A DNA stretch of 64,000 nt from Lentibacillus persicus (GCF_900112705.1 NZ_FOMR01000009.1:62001-126000); one strand, 5' to 3'; shown: positions 42,971 through 52,437, numbered from the stretch's first letter. Made by a program: numbers and translations. Notes: generated from the sequence alone by a model not told the origin.

Positions 42971-44074
42971 ATGATAATGAAAAAAACGTATAAGTTTAAA
43001 CTGGAACCGAACCAGGAACAAGAAGCCAACATGAATTGGGTATTAATGATGTGCCGTCAGTTATATAACGCCATGCTTGAGCAGCGAATCTTTGCTTATA
43101 AAACACGTGGTGTCGGCATTCATTATTATGGTCAAAAAAAGGAACTTCCCCTATTAAAGCAGGAGGTCCCTGAGTACAAGCAGATACAATCTCAAGTGTT
43201 ACAGGATGTTGCCGAGCGCCTGGACAAAGCATTCCAAGCCTTTTTTCGACGACTGAAGGCTAAACAGAAAGCAGGATTTCCGAGATTCCAGGGTGACAAT
43301 CGCTATCATAGTTTTACCTACCCTCAAAGTGGCTTCGCTCTAAGCGGGAAATGTCTCAAGCTGTCCAAAATCGGCAATGTTCGCATTAAGTGTCATCGAC
43401 AAATCGAGGGAACGATTAAAACATGTACCATTCGCCGTCAAAACAACAAATGGTATGCGTGTTTTTCCTGTGAGATTGACGTGGAACCGGCACCAGCAAC
43501 AGGCGAGGAAATTGGCATTGACCTGGGTATTCTGAATCTGGCAACCGCCTCGAACGGTGATTTATACGAAAACCACCGTTTTTTAAAACAATCCGAGAAG
43601 AAAATTCATTATTGGAACAAAATCCTGTCACGACGAAAGAAAGGTTCGCGTCGATGGCACAAGGCAAAGCAACAACTGACAAAAGCTTATGAACAGTTGG
43701 CAAATCGTCGTCGTGACCGAGCGCACAAAGTGAGCCGCCAACTGGCAGATCAATACGACCTCATCGCTTTTGAAGATCTCAACATTCAAGACATGGTTAA
43801 ACACAAGACGCTATCAAAATGGATACTGGATGCTTCGTGGCGTTCACTTGTTGTGTATACGACTTACAAAGCGGAAGAGGCTGGTAAGTGTGTCATTCAA
43901 GTGAATCCACAAAATACAAGCCAGGAATGTTCCAACTGCCACCTTATTGTCCGAAAATCCCTCGGTGAACGCACGCATTGTTGTCCGGACTGCGGTTACA
44001 CGGTGGACCGGGATGTCAATGCGGCTCGAAACATTTTAAGCAGGGCAAAAGGGAAACTGGAAACGGCTTCCTAA
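42971..44074 (+). CDS. tnpB: TnpB RNA-guided nuclease (IS605 OrfB)
   Basis: A 367-residue TnpB, ancestral to Cas12. The RuvC residues are all visible: Asp in GIDLGILNLAT, Glu in IAFEDLNI and Asp in YTVDRDVNAARNI. The zinc finger CSNC ... CPDCG is intact. The N-terminal helix-rich part (TYKFKLEPNQEQEANM, WVLMMCRQLYNAML) is standard. It needs an omega RNA taken from its own 3' end and the element's right end, and cuts sites bearing the insertion-flank motif, favouring element retention. Start could also be ATG 42977. Confidence 0.93.
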   Translation: MIMKKTYKFKLEPNQEQEANMNWVLMMCRQLYNAMLEQRIFAYKTRGVGIHYYGQKKELPLLKQEVPEYKQIQSQVLQDVAERLDKAFQAFFRRLKAKQKAGFPRFQGDNRYHSFTYPQSGFALSGKCLKLSKIGNVRIKCHRQIEGTIKTCTIRRQNNKWYACFSCEIDVEPAPATGEEIGIDLGILNLATASNGDLYENHRFLKQSEKKIHYWNKILSRRKKGSRRWHKAKQQLTKAYEQLANRRRDRAHKVSRQLADQYDLIAFEDLNIQDMVKHKTLSKWILDASWRSLVVYTTYKAEEAGKCVIQVNPQNTSQECSNCHLIVRKSLGERTHCCPDCGYTVDRDVNAARNILSRAKGKLETAS

Positions 44075-44172
44075 TCTTATAACATATAGGCACGGAACAG
44101 GCCTTCGTGGAGAGGTGGGTTGCCGTCTCTGTGAAACGAGAAGCTCGCCATTTTAATGGCGATGTAGTTCAC
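44075..44172 (+). ncRNA. Predicted omega RNA scaffold / right end of the IS
   Basis: Conserved 3' region of TnpB elements. It has GGCACGGAACAGGCCTTCG, GGAGAGGTGGGTTGCC, then the hairpin TCGCCAT (44145-44151)/ATGGCGA (44156-44162) and the terminal GTAGTTCAC ending at 44172. In related elements the guide begins at the first base after this end, here TATACTGAAC. The RNA probably also overlaps the end of tnpB. Borders are inferred. Confidence 0.6.
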
Positions 44173-44211
44173 TATACTGAACTTATCTAAAATTCAGAAA
44201 GGATGATTTAA

Positions 44212-44973
44212 ATGATTGTACGGGAACGAGAAGATTCATACGTTATGATCGAACAGGACCACCACGCCCAAATCTCCGGGCAATTGGCAGCAAACCTGAA
44301 AGACACATACTTTTTGGACGAAGCATTAAAGCACAGTGTTCTGTATGCCATCGCCAATCATGATTATGCATGGAAGATGATTGATAAACAGCCTTTTTGG
44401 AATGATAAGAAAGGTAAGCCTTATTCATTCACCGACTTCCCCGTCCCGCCGAAAACCGTTTTCTATAAACATGGCGTTGATGAAGTGGAAAAACATGACT
44501 GGTATGCAGCATTATTGTGCAGCAGCCATTATGCACGCTTCCTGATAAATGAGGCGGAAGAGGAATCCCAATTATTTGTGGAAGAAGAACGACAGAGGCA
44601 AGAGCGGCTGATTCAGTATATCGATCGTTATGATGAGCATATCTTTAATGTTCACAGCGGCCTGCTGCAGTTGTTTGACAGCCTTTCATTATATCTTTGT
44701 CTTAACGAGCCAGGTGCTTCAAAGGAAGATGAGCATCCATTTTTCAAAGATGGCCTCCCTGTTTCAGAATCGCTTACTTTTTTCCATACAAAGAAAATTG
44801 ATATTCATTGGAAAGATAACCAAGCAATCGAAATGGGTGTCTTTCCATTCAGCAGCTCTGTGGATCTCACCATACAGCAAAAAACAGTCCCGAAACGTGC
44901 GGTTGCTGCACACGGCCTTATTCAAAGCTATCAGCAGGCTGAATACGAATCAGTCTCTTTTCGATTGCTCTGA
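44212..44973 (+). CDS. DUF3891 family protein
   Basis: A 253-residue cytoplasmic protein. The pattern MIEQDHHAQISGQLA, then LYAIANHDYAWKMID, and CSSHYARFL, has conserved His/Asp positions that resemble HD-type hydrolases, and it matches the DUF3891 family. Activity is unknown. ATG 44212 follows AGAAAGGATG. It begins 40 bases after the IS right end, so the insertion may have removed its original promoter. Confidence 0.82.
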   Translation: MIVREREDSYVMIEQDHHAQISGQLAANLKDTYFLDEALKHSVLYAIANHDYAWKMIDKQPFWNDKKGKPYSFTDFPVPPKTVFYKHGVDEVEKHDWYAALLCSSHYARFLINEAEEESQLFVEEERQRQERLIQYIDRYDEHIFNVHSGLLQLFDSLSLYLCLNEPGASKEDEHPFFKDGLPVSESLTFFHTKKIDIHWKDNQAIEMGVFPFSSSVDLTIQQKTVPKRAVAAHGLIQSYQQAEYESVSFRLL

Positions 44974-45028
44974 TAAACTTGTATGCTTCCTTACACCATG
45001 GAACCGGCGTGTAATCTATATTCTTACC

Positions 45029-45727
45029 TCATTCGGCTATAGCTTCTAACCCTTCAGCGTCCAAAATGTCGATTTTCCGCTGGCCTGTCTGCGCAAGCAA
45101 ACTTTTTTCCTCAAAACTTGCCAGACGCCGGCTCAAGGTCTCTTGTGTTGTGCCCAGATAAGAAGCTAAATCCTTTTTGCTCATCGGCAGTTTAATCTTT
45201 GAGGAGTCCGTTTTTTCTAATTGCTCAAGCAAATAGGACGAGAGCCTCTTCTCAACATCCTGCGAGCTCAAACGCTCAATCGTCTTTTCCGCATCTTTCA
45301 GCCGCTTACTGCTTTCAGCAAGGAGTTTAAAAGATATAGCCGGTTTTTCTTTCAAAAATTCCTGTAAATCCGATTTATGGATAGCACATATTTCGGTTGG
45401 CTCAACTGCTTCAGCAAAACTTGTGAGCCACTCATCTGTAAACACGGCCAATTCCCCCATAAACTCCCCGGGCTCAAGAATCCGGATCAGCTGTTCTTTT
45501 CCTGATTCTGATAAGTTATAAATTTTAACCTTGCCTGTGTGCACAATATACAAGTATTCTGAGGGGTCCCCCGCTTGAAAAATGACGTCTTTTTTGCCGT
45601 ACGTCTTGCTTCGGCTAGTGCGGGCCACTTCCAGCTGTTCGTCATAATCAAGATGGTTAAAAATCGGGACTAACGAGACACACAGTTTTTTGGCTTTTTC
45701 ATTGTTCTTCAAGCTTTCAGCACTCAC
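45029..45727 (-). CDS. Crp/Fnr family transcriptional regulator
   Basis: A 232-residue regulator: cyclic-nucleotide-type beta barrel (about 20-140, with EYLYIVHTGKVKIYNLSESGKE and EPGEFMGELAVF, each in part) and a C-terminal HTH with MSKKDLASYLGTTQETLSRRLASFEE near 178-203. A single Cys near residue 16 is not the four-Cys FNR cluster, so oxygen sensing through Fe-S is unlikely. GTG 45727 follows GGGAGG; an in-frame start at 45760 has no site. Divergent from catalase, which it may regulate, as with ArcR- or Flp-type proteins. Confidence 0.87.
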   Translation of the reverse strand: MSAESLKNNEKAKKLCVSLVPIFNHLDYDEQLEVARTSRSKTYGKKDVIFQAGDPSEYLYIVHTGKVKIYNLSESGKEQLIRILEPGEFMGELAVFTDEWLTSFAEAVEPTEICAIHKSDLQEFLKEKPAISFKLLAESSKRLKDAEKTIERLSSQDVEKRLSSYLLEQLEKTDSSKIKLPMSKKDLASYLGTTQETLSRRLASFEEKSLLAQTGQRKIDILDAEGLEAIAE

Positions 45728-45889
45728 GCTTTCATCCTCCCTCTTAATTAAATTATTCACTATCTTTATTATAACTTACTTCGAGACCTTTCACTTCTTT
45801 CCTGCTCCCTGCTCACAAAACGGATGAATCTCCCTTCATTTGGACAAAATAAATAAGGTGGAAAATAAACTAGATGGAGGTTGATAAAG

Positions 45890-47503
45890 ATGGCCGGAAA
45901 GGAAAATAAAGAGCACCAGACAAATATTGAAAACAACGATACACTGACAAACAGACAGGGGCATCCTGTCACAAACAACCAAAACATCCGGACAGTCGGA
46001 AACCGTGGTCCTGCTACACTTGAGAACTATGATTTCATTGAAAAAATCAGCCACTTCGACCGGGAAAAAGTGCCTGAGCGAATTGTTCATGCCCGCGGCG
46101 CCGGCGCACACGGTTATTTTGAAGCCTATGGGACTGCAGGAAATGAGCCTGTCAGCAAGTATACACGGGCAAAAGTTTTTCAGGAAAAAGGAAAGCAAAC
46201 ACCGGTGTTTGTCAGGTTTTCAACCGTTGTCCATGGAACGCATTCACCTGAGACACTCAGAGATCCGCGGGGGTTCGCGGTTAAATTTTATACAGAAGAC
46301 GGAAATTGGGATTTAGTCGGAAACAATATTAAGATCTTTTTTATTCGAGATGCAATGAAATTTCCGGATATGATCCATGCTTTCAGGCCTGATCCCGTAA
46401 CGAACATCCAGGACAGTCAGCGTTTCTTTGACTTTTGCTCCAATTCGCCCGAGTCGTTCCATATGGTAACGTTTATATACTCGCCGTGGGGCATCCCCGC
46501 CAATTATCGTATGATGCAGGGCTCGGGTGTGAACACATATAAGTGGGTAAACAATGACGGTGAAGCCGTGCTTGTCAAATACCATTGGGAACCGAAACAA
46601 GGCGTTAAAAATCTGACAGTCAAAGAAGCAAATGAAATTCAGAGCGACAATTTCAACCATGCCACCCAGGATTTGTACGACGCCATTGAACGCGGGGAGT
46701 ACCCCGAATGGGAGTTATTTGTTCAGATCATGAGTGATGATGAGCATCCCGAGCTCGATTTTGATCCGCTGGATGATACAAAAATCTGGCCGGAGGATCA
46801 ATTTCCATGGCTGCCGGTCGGCCGGATGGTGTTGGACAAAAATCCGGAAGACTATTTTACAGAGGTTGAACAATCTGCATTCGGGACGGGTGTGCTTGTT
46901 GACGGACTCGATTTTTCTGATGACAAAATGCTGCAGGGCCGGACGTTTTCTTATTCGGATACCCAGCGTTACCGGGTAGGGGCCAACTACTTGCAAGTCC
47001 CTATTAACGCGGCTCAAAAACGCGTGGCAACAAATCAGGAAGGCGGAATGATGCGGTATGAGCCTGAACGTTCAGCAAAAAAGAACCCGCACATTAATTA
47101 TGAACCCTCATCATTGGGAAATTACAAAGAGGCTGAACAGGTCGGTAAAGAACACTCACCAAAAGTACAAGGCAATTTGGTACGCGAATCCATCGACCGA
47201 AACGACAATACCAAGCAGGCCGGCGAGACGTTTCGCTGGTTTGATGACTGGGAAAAAGACGAATTGATTTCAAACCTTGTCGGCGATCTTTCAGAATGCG
47301 TCCCGGAAATTCAGGATAAGATGATCGCCTTGGCTGAAGAGGCGGATGAAGAATACGGAAGGCGCTTGCGTGAAGGTCTCGAAGAAGCTGCTAAAATGAT
47401 GAAGGATAACGGCAGTTCAAGCAAAAATCCGCTCGGCAACAAAGATGCGGAAAAAGCACCCGAGAAGGCAGAAAGGAAAGGTAGAGACAGCGAACCATAT
47501 TGA
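45890..47503 (+). CDS. Monofunctional heme catalase
   Basis: A 537-residue catalase that splits H2O2. The catalytic His is at 67 in [14 protein letters not shown], the Asn in [12 protein letters not shown], and the proximal heme Tyr in [15 protein letters not shown] flexible charged C-terminal tail of about 35 residues ends the protein. ATG 45890 is preceded by TGGAGG. Divergent from a Crp/Fnr regulator. I did not find a clear PerR box, so the regulation is open. Confidence 0.94.
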   Translation: MAGKENKEHQTNIENNDTLTNRQGHPVTNNQNIRTVGNRGPATLENYDFIEKISHFDREKVPERIVHARGAGAHGYFEAYGTAGNEPVSKYTRAKVFQEKGKQTPVFVRFSTVVHGTHSPETLRDPRGFAVKFYTEDGNWDLVGNNIKIFFIRDAMKFPDMIHAFRPDPVTNIQDSQRFFDFCSNSPESFHMVTFIYSPWGIPANYRMMQGSGVNTYKWVNNDGEAVLVKYHWEPKQGVKNLTVKEANEIQSDNFNHATQDLYDAIERGEYPEWELFVQIMSDDEHPELDFDPLDDTKIWPEDQFPWLPVGRMVLDKNPEDYFTEVEQSAFGTGVLVDGLDFSDDKMLQGRTFSYSDTQRYRVGANYLQVPINAAQKRVATNQEGGMMRYEPERSAKKNPHINYEPSSLGNYKEAEQVGKEHSPKVQGNLVRESIDRNDNTKQAGETFRWFDDWEKDELISNLVGDLSECVPEIQDKMIALAEEADEEYGRRLREGLEEAAKMMKDNGSSSKNPLGNKDAEKAPEKAERKGRDSEPY

Positions 47504-48077
47504 TGATGCAAAAGGTTGGGCTTTTTTAAATGTAGAAGACGGACTATAAAAAGAGTAAGCGGAGTATAATTCCTAGGCGGGATATCGCTTTTCTTAAAAA
47601 TAATAGTCCGTCTTTACTTTGGTTCTTTTCGTAAAATTTGTTACTTTTTAACCATCGCAGTTTCCATAAACTGTGAACTGCCTTTAAATTTGAGTTGGTG
47701 CATCGGCTACCGCTCCGGAAATACACGCCGCTTTCCGCGGGCGGCTGGTGAGCCCCCTCGCGCTGAAGCGCTTCGGTGTCTCACCTATGCCTTTGCTCCC
47801 GCAGGAGTCGGCGCGTATTTCCTGCGCTGAAAATTGCTAACTGGAGTTCGTTCGATGAATGCGTAACATGGTTTACACACTCACGTAAGCAGCTGGAATA
47901 TGCGAGACTCCTGTGGGACAGCGAGCCTAAGAGACCCCGCAGTGAGCGGCTTTTGCTCACGAGGAGGCTCGTGGGGAGCCCACGGAAAGCGAGTATATTC
48001 CAGCTGCGTCACTAGAGAGGCTTATGAAACTTTCACTGGTTCTCACTTCACATCCAGTTGCTTCATCCGTTTTTAGA
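47504..48077. other. Gap without genes, holds composite repeat
   Basis: The 574 bases between catalase and the ABC permease are nearly filled by the composite repeat at 47625-48065. No strong terminator for catalase was identified in the first 120 bases. Confidence 0.6.
47625..48065. repeat. Composite MITE-like element 2
   Basis: A 441-bp element. Its left end, CTTTTCGTAA and CAGTTTCCATAAACTG, aligns with the left end at 23763, and its right end (TTCACTGGTTCTCA, CATCCA) with that element's right end. The interior is a forward type I module (about 47708-47830, CCGCTCCGGAAATACACG to CGTATTTCCTGCGC) followed by a reversed type II module (about 47892-48012, CAGCTGGAATATGCG to ATATTCCAGCTG). Relative to element 1 the interior is inverted while the ends are not. 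Confidence 0.78.
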
Positions 48078-49685
48078 TTATTGCCCCTGTATATCCCGTT
48101 TACGATAGCCAAGCATACCGGCAACAGCAAGTACCAGGGCAATAACAGTCAAAATGATAACAGGCATCCATGCCATCTCTTCAATTGGCATTTCCGGTAT
48201 ATAGCCGAATGGCGATAAATTGCTGACCCAATCTGGAAATTGAAACATATTTCCAAAATACAAAACGACAAACGAGTAAAATAGATATAGCCAGACAACG
48301 CTGCTTAATTTTGGTGCAAACCCGATCAAAAAGACAGCCAGCCCGATCATGACAAGCAATGCCGGGTAATAAGCGAGTCCGGCACCAATTATTTTTCCAA
48401 AGTCAAACGGCTCTTCGGTTACACTGGCACCCGCTACCCAAAGTCCTGTTACGGACAAGAAAAGCATCATTACACCATTCACAACAGCGATTGTTATATA
48501 CGCTGAGATAAGACGGGTACGCGAGACCGCTCTTCCCAGGAGATGCTCGATTCGGTTCTTCTTTTCTTCTCCATTCAACTTCATAACTGCCATCACAGCC
48601 GGCAGCGTTGCAATCAGAGCCATCACAAACATTAATACCGAAACAAATTGCATCGTAAACGACGTTTCTTGTTCACCGGCCAATACTTGTCTTAAGGCTT
48701 CATTGCTTTCAAAAAAAGACTCCAAATCACCCATGATCGACCCATAAGAAAGACCGATAAATATCATGCCAACCGCCCACGAGATAACCCCCGTGCGCTG
48801 CAGCCTGAGAGCCAAACCGATTGGGCTTAGCAGCTTCTGTGATGCATGTTTTCTGCCTGCCCTGGATGGCAAGAAACCAGCATCTAAATCACGAATAGCG
48901 TTCAAATATATTGCAATTGCCATTAGAACAAACGCCCCGCCTGTCAGCAAAAGCAACACCCACCAGTTATTCGAGCCGTAAACGTCAGCTTCCGTAACCC
49001 ATCCCAGCGGTGAAATCCACGATAGCGATTCGTTGCTGACGTCGCCTATTGCACGCACAAAGTAAACCATTAACAACAGCGTCAATGATAGGCCAAACGC
49101 TGTTCTTGCATTTTCGGTAAGTTGAGCCATCAATCCGGTCAATCCTGCGAAAAATATGCCAGTCGCACCTAAAATCAAACCATACAATAATGATCCTGAC
49201 AGTCCCATGCTCTCAATTCCTAAAACATACAAACCAATCCCTGAAATCAGCGCAAGCAAACCATTTATGACTATAAGCATCATAAACGATGCATTCAAAT
49301 TGGCAAGTTTTCCAACCGGAAAAGCACTGACCAGCTCCATTCGGCCGTCCTCTTCAACCACGCGTGTATGCCGATTCATCAGCAGAATATTCATTAAGCC
49401 GACAACGACTGCCGTTAAAAGCAGCATCTGGTGCGCTGTCATCGCGCCTATTGTGTAATGCTCCAGATCACCCGGACCAACCATTGCAGTCATCGCAGGA
49501 TTTTCCATCGTTTGGGCCATGGCGTTGCGGTCTTCCTGATCGGGATACAACTCACTAAAAGCAAGCGGTACCACTAAAGTAAAAAAGATTAGTGCCACAA
49601 GCCAAATAACAATTCGGAATCGATCCAGCCGCAGCAAAATTTTCATCAATTCACCGGTCTTAGCTAACGACTGACGGGGCATCAA
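48078..49685 (-). CDS. ABC-2 exporter permease (TnrB-like)
   Basis: A 535-residue membrane protein with about 12 helices in two halves of six, each half resembling an ABC-2 permease. It matches the double permeases of antibiotic exporters such as those for tetronasin. It overlaps the ATPase gene by four bases. The TetR gene lies upstream, so the operon is probably induced by a toxic compound or a lipid signal. Substrate unknown. The gene ends 13 bases from the composite repeat. Confidence 0.87.
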   Translation of the reverse strand: MMPRQSLAKTGELMKILLRLDRFRIVIWLVALIFFTLVVPLAFSELYPDQEDRNAMAQTMENPAMTAMVGPGDLEHYTIGAMTAHQMLLLTAVVVGLMNILLMNRHTRVVEEDGRMELVSAFPVGKLANLNASFMMLIVINGLLALISGIGLYVLGIESMGLSGSLLYGLILGATGIFFAGLTGLMAQLTENARTAFGLSLTLLLMVYFVRAIGDVSNESLSWISPLGWVTEADVYGSNNWWVLLLLTGGAFVLMAIAIYLNAIRDLDAGFLPSRAGRKHASQKLLSPIGLALRLQRTGVISWAVGMIFIGLSYGSIMGDLESFFESNEALRQVLAGEQETSFTMQFVSVLMFVMALIATLPAVMAVMKLNGEEKKNRIEHLLGRAVSRTRLISAYITIAVVNGVMMLFLSVTGLWVAGASVTEEPFDFGKIIGAGLAYYPALLVMIGLAVFLIGFAPKLSSVVWLYLFYSFVVLYFGNMFQFPDWVSNLSPFGYIPEMPIEEMAWMPVIILTVIALVLAVAGMLGYRKRDIQGQ

Positions 49686-50581
49686 GCTTCACCTCCCGAA
49701 TTCCCTTCGTAATGGCGCATAAATAAATCTTCCAACGTCGGCGGCGCACTTTCCAGTTTTACGACACCAAACTGGCTGATATGCCGTACAACTTTATCCA
49801 ATTCTTCTGTATTAACTTGCAACGAGATCGATTCACCTTTTATATCAATATCGTGAACCCCTTGTAAGTCCTCCAGACCAGTTACCTGTTGTTTCGTTTC
49901 AACGATCATATGCGTCCGTGTTAAATGGCGTAATTCATCCAAGGAACCCGATTCAATAATCCGGCCCTCACGGATAATGCCCACCCGGTCACAAAGCCGT
50001 TCCACTTCTGACAAAATGTGGCTGGACAGCAAGATACTTTTCCCTTGATCTCTTGCTTCCATTACACATTCCTGAAATGTCCGTTCCATCAGGGGATCCA
50101 GTCCTGAAGTCGGCTCATCAAGAATATACAGATCGGCATCGGACGCAAAAGCCGCAATAAGCGAAACCTTTTGCCGGTTCCCTTTCGAATAGGTTCTGCA
50201 TTTTTTTGAAGGATCGAATTTAAACCTCTCGATCAATTCTTCACGGCGGTTTTTATTTACGTCTCTGCCGCGGAGTTTCATAAACAAATCGATAACTTCG
50301 CCTCCGGTCAAATTCGGCCACAAGTTCACATCTCCAGGAACGTAAGCAATATGCTTATGGATTTCCACAGCATTTTTCCAAACATCCTTCCCAAAAATGG
50401 AAGCTGTACCGCTTGTAGCCTTCAGCATGCCGAGCAGAACTCGGATCGTGGTAGATTTACCAGCCCCATTCGGGCCGATAAAGCCATACACTTCGCCCTT
50501 TTGAACGTCGATGTTAATGTTATTCACGGCTTTAAAACTTCCGAACTTCTTCGTAAGATTTTCCGTTTTAAGAAGCGCCAT
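49682..50581 (-). CDS. ABC transporter ATP-binding protein (DrrA-like)
   Basis: A 299-residue ATPase of the drug-exporter type: Walker A GPNGAGKST near 39-47, signature YSKGNRQKV (LSGGQ variant), Walker B LYILDEPTSGLDPL, His in SSHILSEVE, and a C-terminal 70-residue domain (from MIVETKQ) typical of DrrA/CcmA-like exporters. It overlaps the permease by four bases and follows the TetR gene by 16 bases. It drives export by the adjacent double permease. Confidence 0.92.
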   Translation of the reverse strand: MALLKTENLTKKFGSFKAVNNINIDVQKGEVYGFIGPNGAGKSTTIRVLLGMLKATSGTASIFGKDVWKNAVEIHKHIAYVPGDVNLWPNLTGGEVIDLFMKLRGRDVNKNRREELIERFKFDPSKKCRTYSKGNRQKVSLIAAFASDADLYILDEPTSGLDPLMERTFQECVMEARDQGKSILLSSHILSEVERLCDRVGIIREGRIIESGSLDELRHLTRTHMIVETKQQVTGLEDLQGVHDIDIKGESISLQVNTEELDKVVRHISQFGVVKLESAPPTLEDLFMRHYEGNSGGEA

Positions 50582-50597
50582 TTGTACAACCCCCTGT

Positions 50598-51224
50598 TTA
50601 TGCGTGATAAAAGCTTTTCTTCAAGATAGTCAGATACTCGTAAAATTCCTGCCAATAGGGCTGAAAGTCAACCTCTGACAATTGTTTATCTTTCAAACTG
50701 CTGATAATTTCATTCTGATATCCATCCATCGCCCATTGAATCAATTTAAACACTTTATCAACATCGACATCCCTCCTGAAAAGAGAGGTGTCAATATTGT
50801 CGTACATAATCGCTTGCCCCTCCGCCAACAGCTGTTCATATTGCTCTGAAAGGTATGACGGAAGGTCTGGTTTGGTCTCCAAAAAGAATGTGCCAAGAAA
50901 ATTAAACACACTGGGATTTTCTGCAAAACAACGCATTTTGATTTGAGTTGCCTGTCTCATCCGTTCGATGAAATCCCTATTGCGCATATCAATTAAACTG
51001 ATATATTGTTCACGAACGATGTCCAAAGCGTAATCGACAAGATAGTGATACAAATCTTTTTTGCTTTGAAAATAGTAAAATAGCATGCCTTTACCAATCC
51101 CGGCATTTTTAACAATTTGATTGGTGGATGCCCGCTCGTAGCTATTTTGGGCAAATTCCTGAAGAGCAGCATCAATGATCCGCTGCTGCTTTCTTTCATC
51201 AAGGCTCTGAAACTTTTCTGTAAT
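50598..51224 (-). CDS. TetR family repressor, apparent ATT start
   Basis: A 208-residue TetR protein. The HTH region reads IIDAALQEFAQNSYERAST, then NQIVKNAGIGKGMLFYYFQS, complete only if translation starts upstream of the first ATG (51086, inside the HTH). In this frame no ATG, GTG or TTG follows the TGA at 51231-51233. ATT 51224 gives the expected TetR N terminus (T-E-K-F-Q-S-L-D-E-R-K) and is preceded by GGGGTGAG. It heads the ABC exporter operon, behind two GACCA-N3-TGGTC operators. Confidence 0.8.
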   Translation of the reverse strand: MTEKFQSLDERKQQRIIDAALQEFAQNSYERASTNQIVKNAGIGKGMLFYYFQSKKDLYHYLVDYALDIVREQYISLIDMRNRDFIERMRQATQIKMRCFAENPSVFNFLGTFFLETKPDLPSYLSEQYEQLLAEGQAIMYDNIDTSLFRRDVDVDKVFKLIQWAMDGYQNEIISSLKDKQLSEVDFQPYWQEFYEYLTILKKSFYHA

Positions 51225-51263
51225 TGTCTCTCACCCCATTTAAAGTATAATCAGCATCTTTTA

Positions 51264-51312
51264 GACCATATTGGTCGACTTAATTATAATTCATTTAGAC
51301 CATTATGGTCAA
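51264..51312 (-). promoter_or_regulatory. SigA promoter with two TetR operators
   Basis: On the minus strand TTGACC (51307-51312) and TATAAT (51283-51288) are 18 bp apart. Dyads GACCA-N3-TGGTC occur at 51298-51310 (overlapping the -35) and 51264-51276 (just after the -10), 34 bp centre to centre. They flank the core promoter, ideal for autorepression by the TetR protein. Confidence 0.8.
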
Positions 51313-51402
51313 TAGTATGAAAAAATATTAGAAAAATTAACCATGATTAAATTGAGAAACTTAGGGGTATTATCTGGAATGCAATAAGAAAGGAGACCTC
51401 AG

Positions 51403-52395
51403 TTGCTTCTATTTTATAGTATTTCATTTGTGGCTGCTGCTGTGGTATCTGTATTCATAGCCATTAAGCTCGCTTCCTATGCAGATATCATCAGCAAGGA
51501 AACCAAAGCAGGCGGCCTGGTGGTCGGAACCGCTCTTTTAGCGACAGGCACCTCCCTGCCTGAATTAACTTCTACCATATCAGCGGCAGTCATCAACAGT
51601 CCTGATATCGCTGTCGGGAACGGGCTGGGGAGTATTACTTTCAACTTTTTCGTATTATTTTTATTCGATATGTATTTCCGCAGAAAACGATTATTCCTAA
51701 ATGTGTCAGATAATCATATTCTTACCGGATTGCTTGGTATGCTATTATGTGTCATTGCTGCATTTTCCCTTTATGTTGATGCAGATTGGCACGTCATGAA
51801 ATTCAGTGTCACAAGCATGCTGATGATCGCTGTTTATATCGGTGGTTTATCGTTAATCTCAGCTAAACATCAGCAGGATCATCAAGAACAGCAGTACACC
51901 GCCGAGGATAATACCGAGCGACACTCTATTCGTAAAGTGATTATAAAGTTTATGCTTCTTGTTATCGTTATTTTTATATCAGGAAGTGCCCTTTCAGTAA
52001 CAGGTGATCTCATTGCACAAAACAGTGCTATCAGTGCGAGTGCAGTCGGGAGCCTGCTAATCGCTGCAACGAGCTCTTTGCCTGATGCCGTAAGTGTTTG
52101 GGTCGCGTTGCGGGCTGCTAACATTAATTTGGCTATCGGCACAATACTTGGAAGCAACATTTTCAACATTTTTGTGGTGCCAGTTGCTGATGCTTTTTAC
52201 CGGGGTGGAAGCATTTGGGCAGAAGCTTCCAACCAGCATATCGCAACTGCGGCAGCTGGTTTCATACTGACATCGCTCGTGCTTTTAATTATCAAGCGTG
52301 ATGATACCCGGAACACCTTCACATATATGATTCCGTCAATAACAATTGTTGTTGGCTATCTTTTCTTTTCGGTATTTTATGTACTAAGCGCATAA
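51403..52395 (+). CDS. Sodium/calcium antiporter, CaCA family (YrbG-like)
   Basis: A 330-residue membrane protein with about ten helices in two inverted halves. Each half carries the CaCA alpha repeat: ATGTSLPELTSTISA with GNGLGSITFNF in the first, and AATSSLPDAVSVW with GTILGSNIFNIFVVP in the second. The acidic residues bind the cation. It probably exports Ca2+ in exchange for Na+ or H+. TTG 51403 has AAAGGAG upstream. Divergent from the TetR operon, so the operators there might affect it too. Confidence 0.88.
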   Translation: MLLFYSISFVAAAVVSVFIAIKLASYADIISKETKAGGLVVGTALLATGTSLPELTSTISAAVINSPDIAVGNGLGSITFNFFVLFLFDMYFRRKRLFLNVSDNHILTGLLGMLLCVIAAFSLYVDADWHVMKFSVTSMLMIAVYIGGLSLISAKHQQDHQEQQYTAEDNTERHSIRKVIIKFMLLVIVIFISGSALSVTGDLIAQNSAISASAVGSLLIAATSSLPDAVSVWVALRAANINLAIGTILGSNIFNIFVVPVADAFYRGGSIWAEASNQHIATAAAGFILTSLVLLIIKRDDTRNTFTYMIPSITIVVGYLFFSVFYVLSA

Positions 52396-52437
52396 AAAAA
52401 TCGGGAGCGCTCGATTATAAGCGTCCCGATTTTTTTA
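52394..52437. terminator. Bidirectional terminator
   Basis: AAAAAATCGGGAGCGCT and AGCGTCCCGATTTTTT pair with one bulge between the antiporter and the convergent UPF0182 gene. Confidence 0.9.

Larger units (their letters stand above)
42427..44172 (+). mobile_element. IS200/IS605-type insertion sequence, apparently intact
   Basis: Y1 transposase and TnpB genes in one orientation, with a long perfect hairpin on the left (42427-42467) and a TnpB-type structured right end (44075-44172) finishing in GTAGTTCAC. As expected for this family, there are no terminal inverted repeats or target duplication. The exact left border is not resolved. Confidence 0.8.

Noticed and set aside
45728-45889. PerR box in front of catalase
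   Set aside because: TTATTATAACTT near 45766 matches only half of the TTATAATNATTATAA consensus, so the evidence is too weak to list.
51060-51240. Frameshifted or truncated TetR gene
   Set aside because: The full HTH sequence is present in a single frame; only a standard start codon is missing. An ATT start with a good ribosome site explains it better than a frameshift.
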